Origin: Bacteroidales bacterium
GTDB lineage: Bacteria > Bacteroidota > Bacteroidia > Bacteroidales > F082
Length of the DNA: 36,304 nt
Direction: 5' to 3'
Assembly: GCA_021647205.1 (NCBI GenBank)
Contig: JAKIVD010000032.1
Span: 1 to 36,304, forward strand
The position numbers were made by a program, and so were the translations under genes. This document shows, in pieces, positions 29,920 through 36,304 of the stretch. Numbering within the stretch: the stretch's first letter is position 1; the number at the start of each line of letters is the position of its first letter. A model generated the notes under the pieces. The model was not told the DNA's origin and did no database searches. It saw only the letters and a program-made list of their open reading frames with translations.

Positions 29920-30960
29920 TTACAGCAAAGCTTTCTGTCTTTCGTACACCCTTCTCATCCCCTCTTCCAGTGAAATTCTGGGCATCCAGCCAAACTTTTC
30001 TCTGACCAGCGACATGTCGCAATAGCGGGAATGCACACCCACCGGTTTGTCAAGCAAGGGTTTAATGGTTGGGCTGTAACCGGCAATTTTGGTGAACACT
30101 TCAATCAGTTCCAGAAACGAAGTGAGTTTGCCGGCGCCAATATTGTAGGCTGATCCATCGTGAACATTGTCCATTAATATCTGGATAAAATCGATGATGT
30201 CGTCGATGTGTACAAAATCGCGTCCTTGTTTTCCACTGCCCCATACCTCAAAAGGGTTTTCTTTCTTCGCAGCCCGTCGGGCAATAGCCGGTACCGGATA
30301 ATCGGTTTCCTGGTCTTCGCCATAACCCGAAAAAGGCCGGATACAAACGATGGAGATACCGTAATGTTTGGCAGCAATCTGCGCCAAAAACTCCCCGGTC
30401 AGTTTTGTCCAGCCATAAGTCATGTCGGGGGTACCGAGGTTTTTGGTGAAATCGATGTCCCCTTCCCGTAACTGAACGGCTCCTTCAACGGTTTGCAGGC
30501 TGGTGGGATAAGCCGCACTCGAGCTCGGGTAAAGTACCCTGTCGGGCTTGTGGCGTGTAATCCAGTAGAAGAACTCGGAATCGATACTCAAATCCAGGGC
30601 CACCATCAAAGGGTCGCCATCAATTTTAAGGCGACCACCCACGATGGCTGCAAAATGGAAAACGTCGCTGAAGCGTTCAAAATCCAGTTTATAGTTCTCC
30701 TGGATGTAGCGCGGGTTCTGGCGCATATAAAAAAGCAAGTTCCTGAAATCGCCCTGCCAAAAGTAAAAGCGTTCGTCTGCACCAATAATTTCAAGGTCGC
30801 CTTCCTTTTTAGACTGAAAGCCCTCAAGCCATTGGGAAGGATGCCGCCCGATGGAAAGATCGTCCACCACAAAAACCCTGTCGTTGGTTGTGTTCAGCAA
30901 TCGTTTGACAACATTGCGGCCAACAAACCCGCAACCGCCGGAAACCAAATGTATTTTCAT
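29920..30960 (-). CDS. NAD-dependent epimerase/dehydratase (nucleotide-sugar type)
   Basis: A 346-aa extended short-chain dehydrogenase. The Rossmann loop is VSGGCGFVGRNVVKRLL at residues ~6-22, followed by the acidic VVDDLS. HFAAIVGG, YPSSSAAYP (catalytic Ser/Thr region) and the catalytic Tyr-Lys pair in MTYGWTKLTGE match the family, and RPFSGYGEDQ and GSGKQGRDFVHIDDIIDFI are the usual substrate-side motifs. Such enzymes epimerise or dehydrate UDP-, GDP- or dTDP-sugars, and which one is not decidable here. It overlaps the GT2 gene by one base (TAATG), so the two are co-translated and likely act on the same glycan. Confidence 0.9.
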   Translation of the reverse strand: MKIHLVSGGCGFVGRNVVKRLLNTTNDRVFVVDDLSIGRHPSQWLEGFQSKKEGDLEIIGADERFYFWQGDFRNLLFYMRQNPRYIQENYKLDFERFSDVFHFAAIVGGRLKIDGDPLMVALDLSIDSEFFYWITRHKPDRVLYPSSSAAYPTSLQTVEGAVQLREGDIDFTKNLGTPDMTYGWTKLTGEFLAQIAAKHYGISIVCIRPFSGYGEDQETDYPVPAIARRAAKKENPFEVWGSGKQGRDFVHIDDIIDFIQILMDNVHDGSAYNIGAGKLTSFLELIEVFTKIAGYSPTIKPLLDKPVGVHSRYCDMSLVREKFGWMPRISLEEGMRRVYERQKALL

Positions 30961-31910
30961 TATTCTTTAAGGTTTAGTTTATTTTTAATTTGATATTTAG
31001 ACTTGTGCGGCGAATTACGCGACACCATCTCGGCAACAAAGCCGGAAAGAAAAAGTTGCACCCCGATAATCATGGCCAGCAAACCAAAATAAAACAAAGG
31101 GCGGTCCGTCATCTTGACGTAAGCGGTCATAAAAAACTTGGAGTAGGCCAGGTAAGCAGCAATGGCAAAACCTATGAAAAACGTCAAAGTTCCAATAGCG
31201 CCAAAAAAGTGCATGGGCCGTTGCGCAAAGCGCGAGACGAAATTGATGGTCAGTAAGTCGAGGTAACCTTTAATAAACCGGTCGAGGCCAAATTTAGTGA
31301 CGCCGTACTTACGTTTCTGGTGCGAAACAACTTTCTCCGAAATCCTGTCGAAGCCCGCCCACTTGGCAATGACCGGTATGTAGCGGTGCATTTCGCCATA
31401 GACTTCAATGTTTTTCACTACTTCGTTGCGGTAAGCTTTCAGCCCGCAGTTCATGTCGTGCAGTTTAATGCCGAAAAACTTCCTGGTGGACCAGTTGTAA
31501 AATTTCGAGGGGATATTTTTCGTCAGTGCCGAATCATGCCGCTTCTTTTTCCAGCCCGAAACGATGTCCAGCTTTTGTTCTACAATCATCCGAAAAAGTT
31601 CGGGGATTTCATCGGGGCTGTCCTGCAGGTCGGCATCCATGGTCATCACCACATCGCCCTGCGCTACTTTAAAGCCTTCGTTCAATGCAGCAGATTTCCC
31701 GTAGTTCCTTCTAAATTGAATGGCTTTTATCTGGGGATGGTTTTTTGAAAGACCCTCGATCACCTGCCAGGAGCCGTCGTCCGAACCATCGTCCACATAA
31801 ACAATTTCAAAAGAAAAATGACTGGCCTGCATCACACGCACAATCCAATCATTTAACTCCCCGAGGGACTCTTCTTCGTTGTATAACGGAATAATGACCG
31901 AAATATCCAT
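30960..31910 (-). CDS. glycosyltransferase family 2, DPM1/GtrB-like, membrane-anchored
   Basis: A 316-aa GT-A transferase. The N-terminus VIIPLYNEEESL, the VDDGSDDGS loop, MTMDADLQDSPDEIP (DxD metal motif region), FRRNYGKSAALNEGF and the SGWKKKRHDS region are typical of polyprenyl-phosphate sugar synthases. Two C-terminal membrane helices follow (FFGAIGTLTFFIGFAIAAYL and FYFGLLAMIIGVQLFLSGFV), as in GtrB/ArnC-like proteins. It probably moves a sugar from a nucleotide donor to an undecaprenyl-phosphate carrier on the inner face of the cytoplasmic membrane. It is immediately upstream of the epimerase (1-bp overlap) and 12 bp downstream of the DUF4199 gene, within one minus-strand operon. Confidence 0.92.
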   Translation of the reverse strand: MDISVIIPLYNEEESLGELNDWIVRVMQASHFSFEIVYVDDGSDDGSWQVIEGLSKNHPQIKAIQFRRNYGKSAALNEGFKVAQGDVVMTMDADLQDSPDEIPELFRMIVEQKLDIVSGWKKKRHDSALTKNIPSKFYNWSTRKFFGIKLHDMNCGLKAYRNEVVKNIEVYGEMHRYIPVIAKWAGFDRISEKVVSHQKRKYGVTKFGLDRFIKGYLDLLTINFVSRFAQRPMHFFGAIGTLTFFIGFAIAAYLAYSKFFMTAYVKMTDRPLFYFGLLAMIIGVQLFLSGFVAEMVSRNSPHKSKYQIKNKLNLKE

Positions 31911-31922
31911 TCCCTTTTTTTT

Positions 31923-32450
31923 CTATGTAGCAGATTGATTCTCCCGCTTGGCAAAGATAGCAATAATGAGTGATAATATGGTTGCAGAAACCACATTCTC
32001 AATAAAGGCCCAAACAGTAATCATCAAAGGGGATGTAAACATTTCTGTCATGGACAAAGCCTGGTCCAATTGCTCATCGCTCATGTTCGGGTTGGCCGCT
32101 AACATTGACTCTTCAGCTTTCACCAATATTTCATCAATCATACCGGGATCGATATACAAAACATCAATATAGGTAAACAAAGCCCCGAAAACAGCAGCAA
32201 ACAAGCCCGTCCAGAAACCTGTGCCAAATGCTTTGCCATAGGAAGCAAAACCGTCAAGATATTTGTCCCTCACACTGATCATCGCCAAAAACAGACCTGT
32301 GGCCATAATAAGATAGGAAACCCGCATTAACCCGGATGCGCGGTCAACGTCAAGCAAATACATGATCAAATTAAATACGATAAGCACTATGCCCAAATAA
32401 ATTCCATACATGAGCGAAGGCATTACAACTGATCTTTTATTTTCTTCCAT
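31923..32450 (-). CDS. DUF4199-family membrane protein
   Basis: A 175-aa inner-membrane protein from ATG 32450 (MEENKRSVVMPSLMYGIYLG). An earlier frame start would add 22 atypical residues and approach the SRP RNA, so it is not used. Four hydrophobic segments are visible (GIYLGIVLIVFNLIMYLL, SYLIMATGLFLAMISV, FGTGFWTGLFAAVFGALFTY, ENVVSATILSLIIAIFA). The mid-part YGKAFGTGFWTGLFAAVFGALFTYI matches DUF4199, a family found mainly in Bacteroidota, often beside a GT2 glycosyltransferase as here. Function unknown. The order DUF4199-GT2 with 12 bp between suggests the pair belongs to a lipid-glycan system. Confidence 0.85.
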   Translation of the reverse strand: MEENKRSVVMPSLMYGIYLGIVLIVFNLIMYLLDVDRASGLMRVSYLIMATGLFLAMISVRDKYLDGFASYGKAFGTGFWTGLFAAVFGALFTYIDVLYIDPGMIDEILVKAEESMLAANPNMSDEQLDQALSMTEMFTSPLMITVWAFIENVVSATILSLIIAIFAKRENQSAT

Positions 32451-32502
32451 AGTGTAGATTTTTAGAAATTCAGGTAAAAATAAAATATATTTTAATGAAA
32501 TG

Positions 32503-32531
32503 TCTGCTTCAAACAATATTATTTACTTTTG
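32503..32531 (+). promoter_or_regulatory. promoter of SRP RNA
   Basis: TACTTTTG at 32524-32531 is a perfect -7 box, with TCTG (32503-32506) 17 bp upstream as a one-mismatch -33 element. The RNA is predicted to start 5 bp after the box. Confidence 0.6.
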
Positions 32532-32535
32532 CAGC

Positions 32536-32632
32536 GGGTAAGTCTTATACGACCAGCTCCTGCTGAATTCCCCCAGGACCGGAAGGTAGCAAGGGTAGGC
32601 GGTTGTAGCGGTGCGATGTAAGTAGCTTACCC
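32536..32632 (+). ncRNA. ffs: signal recognition particle RNA (4.5S-type, small)
   Basis: The ends GGGTAAG (32536-32542) and CTTACCC (32626-32632) pair to close the long hairpin. The apex contains the conserved SRP domain IV: CCCCCAGGACC-GGAA-GGTAGCAAGGG around 32569-32595, with the GGAA tetraloop and the asymmetric internal loop (CAGG ... AGCA) that bind Ffh. It is about 97 nt long, like the compact SRP RNAs of Bacteroidota. The RNA with Ffh targets membrane proteins co-translationally. A seven-T run directly follows the closing stem. Confidence 0.92.
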
Positions 32633-32640
32633 ATTTTTTT
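32626..32640 (+). terminator. terminator of SRP RNA
   Basis: The 3' arm CTTACCC of the SRP RNA stem is followed by A and seven T (32634-32640), so the RNA's own closing stem can act as the terminator hairpin. Confidence 0.6.
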
Positions 32641-32647
32641 ATGTACA

Positions 32648-32713
32648 GTCGTCAGACCACTGGACCTGCACCTTACTCCGCAAAGCAATTATTCCAAATA
32701 GTGGTCAGACGAC
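32648..32713. promoter_or_regulatory. paired sites matching a GntR/FadR-type operator
   Basis: GTCGTCAGACCACT (32648-32661) and AGTGGTCAGACGAC (32700-32713) are reverse complements at 13 of 14 positions. Each also contains an 11-mer, TCGTCAGACCA and TGGTCAGACGA, that fits TNGTNNNACNA, the FadR-subfamily operator pattern. They lie between the SRP terminator and the Sua5 promoter. Alternatively they are the ends of a small lost element. Confidence 0.4.
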
Positions 32714-32746
32714 TTTGTTATTGATTTGACAGAAAACTTACTTTTG
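32714..32746 (+). promoter_or_regulatory. promoter of the Sua5/YciO gene
   Basis: TTTG (32714-32717), a 21-bp spacer and TACTTTTG (32739-32746) form a full Bacteroidota promoter. It excludes the upstream in-frame start at 32726 and favours the ATG at 32783. Confidence 0.7.
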
Positions 32747-32782
32747 CTACCTTTTCAAGGCCCAAAAATAAAGCATACCCTC

Positions 32783-33397
32783 ATGTTACTTCAAATATAC
32801 GGGGACAACCCCGCCCCGCGGCATATTAAAAAGGTGGTCGACACAATGAACGACGGGGGCATCGTCATTTTCCCAACCGATACGATATACGGGATGGGAT
32901 GCAGCTTGTGCCAGATCAAAGCGGTTGACCGCATTGCGAGAATCAAAGGGACGAAGAAAGAAAAAGCAAATTTCTCGGTTATTTTCAACAGCCTGAGCAT
33001 GTTGTCGGAATTTACAAAACCGATAGAAAACCACCTCTTCAGGCTGATGCGCAAAAACCTGCCCGGCCCCTTTACCTTTATCCTGAATGCCAACAACAAA
33101 GTTCCCAAACTGTTCCAGAGCAAAAAGAAAACCATCGGTATCCGCATTCCCGACAACAACATCATCAGGACAATCGTTGAAGAACTGGGCCACCCGGTAT
33201 TGACAACTTCCATCCGGGATGAAGATGAAGTAATTGAATACACCACGGACCCGGAACTGATTGAAGAAAAATACCATTCGCTGGTCGATCTGGTCGTAGA
33301 TGGCGGTTATGGTGATAATGAGGCTTCGACTGTCGTGGACTGTACATCGGGTGAAGCGGTCATCATTCGCCAGGGGAAGGGAATTTTAAAAGAATAA
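32783..33397 (+). CDS. Sua5/YciO/YrdC family protein (L-threonylcarbamoyladenylate synthase-like)
   Basis: A 204-aa single YrdC-like domain starting MLLQIYGDNPAPRHIKKVVD. The dsRNA/nucleotide-binding signature is GIVIFPTDTIYGMGCSL (~26-42), followed by A-RI-IKGTKKEKANFSVIF (the K-R-x-x-K-P-like substrate loop), then PGPFTFIL and IGIRIPDN. TsaC/Sua5 enzymes make threonylcarbamoyl-AMP from threonine, bicarbonate and ATP for tRNA t6A37. The loop ends KKEKANFSVIF rather than K-R-P-x-x-K-P-L, as in the YciO subgroup, so whether this is the t6A enzyme or a YciO paralogue is open. It lies between SRP RNA and tRNA-Lys. Confidence 0.87.
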   Translation: MLLQIYGDNPAPRHIKKVVDTMNDGGIVIFPTDTIYGMGCSLCQIKAVDRIARIKGTKKEKANFSVIFNSLSMLSEFTKPIENHLFRLMRKNLPGPFTFILNANNKVPKLFQSKKKTIGIRIPDNNIIRTIVEELGHPVLTTSIRDEDEVIEYTTDPELIEEKYHSLVDLVVDGGYGDNEASTVVDCTSGEAVIIRQGKGILKE

Positions 33398-33412
33398 TTT
33401 TTTAAAAATTAA

Positions 33413-33440
33413 TTGTGTTTTCAAAAAAGTTTTACTTTTG
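33413..33440 (+). promoter_or_regulatory. promoter of tRNA-Lys
   Basis: TTG (33413-33415), a 17-bp spacer and TACTTTTG (33433-33440), 15 bp before the tRNA. Confidence 0.6.
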
Positions 33441-33455
33441 CACTCCCAAAACGCT

Positions 33456-33528
33456 GATTCGTTAGCTCAGCAGGTAGAGCATCTGCCTTTTAAGCAGAGG
33501 GTCCCGAGTTCGAGCCTCGGACGAATCA
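33456..33528 (+). tRNA. tRNA-Lys (anticodon TTT)
   Basis: Acceptor GATTCGT/ACGAATC, D arm GCTC-AGCAGGTA-GAGC, anticodon stem TCTGC/GCAGA around CTTTTAA, T arm CCGAG-TTCGAGC-CTCGG, discriminator A. The anticodon TTT reads AAA/AAG. CCA is not encoded. Confidence 0.96.
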
Positions 33529-33540
33529 CCCGGAGGAAGA

Positions 33541-33574
33541 AAGGGTTACAGCAATGTAACCCTTTCTTGTTTTA
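33541..33574 (+). terminator. terminator after tRNA-Lys
   Basis: AAAGGGTTACA and TGTAACCCTTT (11-bp perfect arms, GCAA loop), followed by CTTGTTTT, 12 bp past the tRNA. Confidence 0.75.
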
Positions 33575-33612
33575 AAAAAAACCCGCAGGATGTTTCTCAA
33601 CAATCCTGCGGG
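33575..33612 (-). terminator. terminator of the minus-strand T9SS cargo gene
   Basis: On the minus strand, CCCGCAGGAT and ATCCTGCGGG (10-bp perfect arms, 33583-33612, 10-nt loop) precede a run of eight T (33582-33575). It lies about 60 bp after the stop at 33675, back-to-back with the tRNA terminator. Confidence 0.8.
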
Positions 33613-33674
33613 CCTAAAAAATTAATGCAAAACCTCAATTACTTCAGGGAACCGAACTAAATATTATTTCACAT

Positions 33675-36302
33675 TTACCGGTTGCCATATGGGTTCTGTG
33701 TAATATTCAAACTCTTTCTTACAGAATACAAGCGGTTTTCAGCTTTAAGCGAAATCCGGTAAAAGTAAATACCGTCAAGAAGCCCCCCGGTCCGGGCGAA
33801 CCCAATGGTTTGTGTACCGGCTTCCTGGGTCTGGTCTACCAGCGTTCTGACAAGCCGACCCATGGCATCGTACACCTCCAGTTTAACCTGGCCCGTTTCG
33901 GGAAGGACATACCTGATGGTTGTCTTGTCAATAAAAGGGTTCGGATAATTGTAGGCTTCCAGCTCGTCGCCGGGGATAAGGATATTGTCAGTTGTAATAC
34001 TGACGGCTTTCAGCTTGAGGCCTTCAATGGTGTTTGCTGCGGCATCTGCCAGTTCTGATATCGCATTCAAGGTGAAAAGCTCCGTATCTGTTGGAATTTC
34101 AGCCAGTACACGGACATTTATTTCCACGACGGAAGCGCCTTCCAATAATTTCATTGCATCCAGGCTGTACCAGCCAATGTTCAGTACGCCGTCTTTCTGA
34201 TTGATAAAGACATCATCATCGGAATAACCAGTACCCAGCACTTCTATCAGGTCATTTCGGTAGCTAAAGCTCAGTGTAAGCGCGCCAACTTCTGCCCTTC
34301 TGTCAATGCTGACAGGGATTGTCAGTTGCTGGTTCACCGAAGTTTTAATATAACCCTCATAGCTTAGGGTCAAGTTCGTCGGCGATTTAAACCCGTCGCT
34401 TAAAGGCACATAACTCGCGTTGAGGTCGCCAAGTGCCTCGTAATAAATGTTGATGTATTTCTTCGAACTTGTCCAGGGTATAGAAGCGGAGGTATAATTG
34501 TGGTCCTCTGCCTGCGAGAAATACATATAGTCAACGCCGCTGTGGGTGAAGGGAACATCATCTGCATTGTCATAATCAAAGGGTGCAGGGAAGGTTATCT
34601 CGGGTACGGTATCTACCATCCGGCCGGTAACCCTGAAGTTGGGTGAAAACTGGTTGCTGCCGGCCCCGTTGTGGGGGAAACTCCCCAACAAACCGACAAG
34701 GCGGTATTTCGCCGTAAGGCCGTCAAGTGCAGTAACTCCTCCGTTAATGTATGTATTTGAACTGTTGACATCTGCCACACCATGTGAGTAATACCCATAC
34801 CAGGGAGAATCTGAATTCAACCCAACCCAGGAGTAATTCCACGGAGCGCCGTTGATGTTGTTGCTGCCCCCAACCATTAACTGGATAGCAAGGGCATCGG
34901 TCGCATTGACACCTCCCCAGTTATTATAAGTATAGGCCCCGCCAAGTATGGTCTCTTCTTCAGGGGGCGGCGGGGTCGTATGGTAGTTGAGACCGCCATC
35001 CCAGATTTTCAATACGTATTCGGCATCGCAACCATACATCGCAGTGTTCAGGCTGAACTCGAAATAGGACAATATTTCCCAAAGGTCTTCAACTAAGCGT
35101 GGCTGCACATAAACGGTTTCCAATGAATCCAAAGGTGGTACCGAGCTTGTATCAACTCGGTAGAGCGTTAGGTAGAAATAATCTTCCGGGTAGGAACTGT
35201 AAATTTCAGTCGGGAAGGGCGTGGGCATCGGGGTTTCCACATTGTTCCAGTATTTCACCTGACCGGCAAGTTTGGGTGCTGTTTTCGAAACGATTACTGT
35301 ATCCCAATCTTCGCAATCAAGGTTAAAGGGATGATACGCGTGGACAACAACTGTGTCGTTACCTACCATGTTTCCCCATTGAACAGTCAAGGTATCATCG
35401 GTGCTACTGCCAAGGATGGTGCCACCGCTGCTTACAAACCATTGGTGAGCGAGCTCCAAATCCTTGTACACCCTGTTGTCAAGGGCAATGTATGTGGCTT
35501 CTTCACAAGTGTTAACGTCCAGGTCACCGATAATTTCTGTACTGGGGCCTTCTACAAACCAATAGCCTGTTTCAACCCAAGTATCTTCATTGGGCCAGGT
35601 ATACCGCATGACGTAAACTCCCGGAATCGGAACCGAAAAATCAGTAGTGTCAGTATAGGGACTTGAAATAATGGCCGGAGTAGGGCCGGGGTAAACTGTA
35701 TTTGTCCAAACCCCTTCATCCGGTCCTGCACAGGGACCTGAACCGGTGATAACTCCTGCTACTGCTGTTTGCCAGGATGGATTGGCATCGAAACAGACCG
35801 TATCACCAGCATCAATCCAATAAAGGCAATCGAAAATCTGATTTGGATAAGTGATAGCAGTATCATCATCATTGTCACCATTGGAATCATCTCCCGGGGT
35901 GGAATTGGGATCATCCTGGTCCGAAGTCCAGACCTGGGCATAATTCTCATAATTACCATTGAGTTCCACCTTTGCCGTTATTCTTAGCGTGTCGCTGCTA
36001 CCATTGGCAAGATCACCTATTGTCCAGATGTAAGTACTACTGTCATACGCACCATTTCCATCGTCAGTAATATAGGAATAGCCGCTCGGTAAAGAATCCC
36101 TCATGGAAACACCTGTCGCATCACTCGGGCCACTGTTTAGTACCACGACTGTAAAAACAACATTACTCCAAACATCCGGAGTAAGATTGTCAACATTTTT
36201 AGTTAATGAGAGGTCGGCAATCGGATTAGGCACGGTCGCAATGCTGTCGGTGTTGTTGGTGGTGTCGGGGTCGAACTCGTTGCCATCAACTACGGAGATG
36301 TT
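33675..36302 (-). CDS. large T9SS type A surface protein with DUF11, dockerin-like and cohesin-like segments, 5'-truncated
   Basis: The minus-strand frame is open to the right edge (first full codon at 36302), so only the last ~875 residues are seen. It opens with VVDGNEFDPDTTNN and then a DUF11 repeat (ADLSLTKNVDNLTPDVWSNV, VVLNSGPSDATGVSMRDSLP). An acidic Asp/Asn-rich linker, two Ig-like sections with paired cysteines and an EDWDTV region follow. A dockerin-like block comes next: NNWGGVNATDALAIQLMVGG and DVNSSNTYINGGVTALDGLT, followed by GDLNASYVP. A cohesin-like beta sandwich follows (LTIPVSIDRRAEVGALTLSF ... DGVLNIGWYSLDAM). The C-terminal ~90 residues form a T9SS type A sorting domain (YNYPNPFIDKTTIRYVLPET, VYDAMGRLVRTLV, GIYFYRISL). 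It is therefore exported and cell-surface attached or released; its activity is unknown and no catalytic domain is visible in this portion. Confidence 0.9.
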   Translation of the reverse strand, partial: NISVVDGNEFDPDTTNNTDSIATVPNPIADLSLTKNVDNLTPDVWSNVVFTVVVLNSGPSDATGVSMRDSLPSGYSYITDDGNGAYDSSTYIWTIGDLANGSSDTLRITAKVELNGNYENYAQVWTSDQDDPNSTPGDDSNGDNDDDTAITYPNQIFDCLYWIDAGDTVCFDANPSWQTAVAGVITGSGPCAGPDEGVWTNTVYPGPTPAIISSPYTDTTDFSVPIPGVYVMRYTWPNEDTWVETGYWFVEGPSTEIIGDLDVNTCEEATYIALDNRVYKDLELAHQWFVSSGGTILGSSTDDTLTVQWGNMVGNDTVVVHAYHPFNLDCEDWDTVIVSKTAPKLAGQVKYWNNVETPMPTPFPTEIYSSYPEDYFYLTLYRVDTSSVPPLDSLETVYVQPRLVEDLWEILSYFEFSLNTAMYGCDAEYVLKIWDGGLNYHTTPPPPEEETILGGAYTYNNWGGVNATDALAIQLMVGGSNNINGAPWNYSWVGLNSDSPWYGYYSHGVADVNSSNTYINGGVTALDGLTAKYRLVGLLGSFPHNGAGSNQFSPNFRVTGRMVDTVPEITFPAPFDYDNADDVPFTHSGVDYMYFSQAEDHNYTSASIPWTSSKKYINIYYEALGDLNASYVPLSDGFKSPTNLTLSYEGYIKTSVNQQLTIPVSIDRRAEVGALTLSFSYRNDLIEVLGTGYSDDDVFINQKDGVLNIGWYSLDAMKLLEGASVVEINVRVLAEIPTDTELFTLNAISELADAAANTIEGLKLKAVSITTDNILIPGDELEAYNYPNPFIDKTTIRYVLPETGQVKLEVYDAMGRLVRTLVDQTQEAGTQTIGFARTGGLLDGIYFYRISLKAENRLYSVRKSLNITQNPYGNR

Positions 36303-36304
36303 GT

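Noticed and set aside
29888-30022. N-terminal extension of the antitoxin-like ORF
   Set aside because: It lies upstream of the -7 box and overlaps the end of the epimerase gene; the translation looks like the epimerase in another frame.

Overview
The window reads as a chromosomal segment of a Bacteroidota bacterium, probably a Bacteroidales/Marinilabiliales- or Cytophagales-like environmental lineage. The evidence is one protein with a gliding-type (type B) T9SS C-terminus and one with a type A T9SS sorting domain, the TAnnTTTG -7 promoter box in front of several genes and stable RNAs, weak or absent Shine-Dalgarno sequences, lineage-typical families (DUF4199, DUF58, HhH-barrel proteins) and a DnaE with a fused proofreading domain. 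The DNA is mostly ordinary chromosome carrying housekeeping genes, interspersed with decayed genes and extragenic palindromic repeats.

Layout. 0-4.6 kb: C-terminal end of a T9SS-B surface protein, convergent carB, and the frameshifted tail of a former T9SS-A cargo gene. 4.6-9.3 kb: an exported repeat-rich helical protein, a 45-codon DUF2461 remnant on the other strand, and a two-gene unit encoding an outer-membrane barrel and a ComEA-like HhH domain fused to a barrel. 9.3-9.6 kb: a 22-bp tandem repeat array between hairpins. 9.6-15.3 kb (minus strand): DUF58 protein, thioredoxin, and dnaE with an N-terminal DEDDh exonuclease. 15.3-17.4 kb: a long palindrome, a macrodomain gene, a PfkB sugar kinase and tRNA-Gly(CCC).

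17.4-21.6 kb is a scarred zone: a VIT-domain gene collapsed by deletion, an amidase lipoprotein, a Fic gene that has lost its catalytic core, and an apparently intact higBA toxin-antitoxin pair. 21.7-25.1 kb: a secreted metallo-beta-lactamase-fold hydrolase, an unrecognised 341-aa protein, and overlapping dgkA and BadF/GlcNAc-kinase-like genes. 25.1-28.1 kb (minus strand): a clc-gmhA-gmhB operon, i.e. heptose-phosphate formation for cell-surface glycans behind a ClC protein. 28.2-32.5 kb (minus strand): a glycan/lipid-glycosylation cluster (DUF4199 membrane protein, GT2 transferase, NAD-sugar epimerase, orphan antitoxin-like ORF, GT4 transferase) with a REP-like element. 32.5-33.6 kb: SRP RNA, a Sua5/YciO gene and tRNA-Lys(TTT), each with a TACTTTTG box. 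33.7 kb to the end: a large T9SS-A surface protein with DUF11, dockerin-like and cohesin-like segments, cut by the window edge.

I found no CRISPR array, intact transposase, prophage or obvious defence island. The items most worth a second look are the related palindrome/tandem-repeat family, the HhH-barrel gene pair, the polymerase-exonuclease fusion, the channel-like ClC and the cluster of internally deleted genes around higBA. Starts were trimmed from the longest frame where an internal ATG fitted the family or a promoter better.
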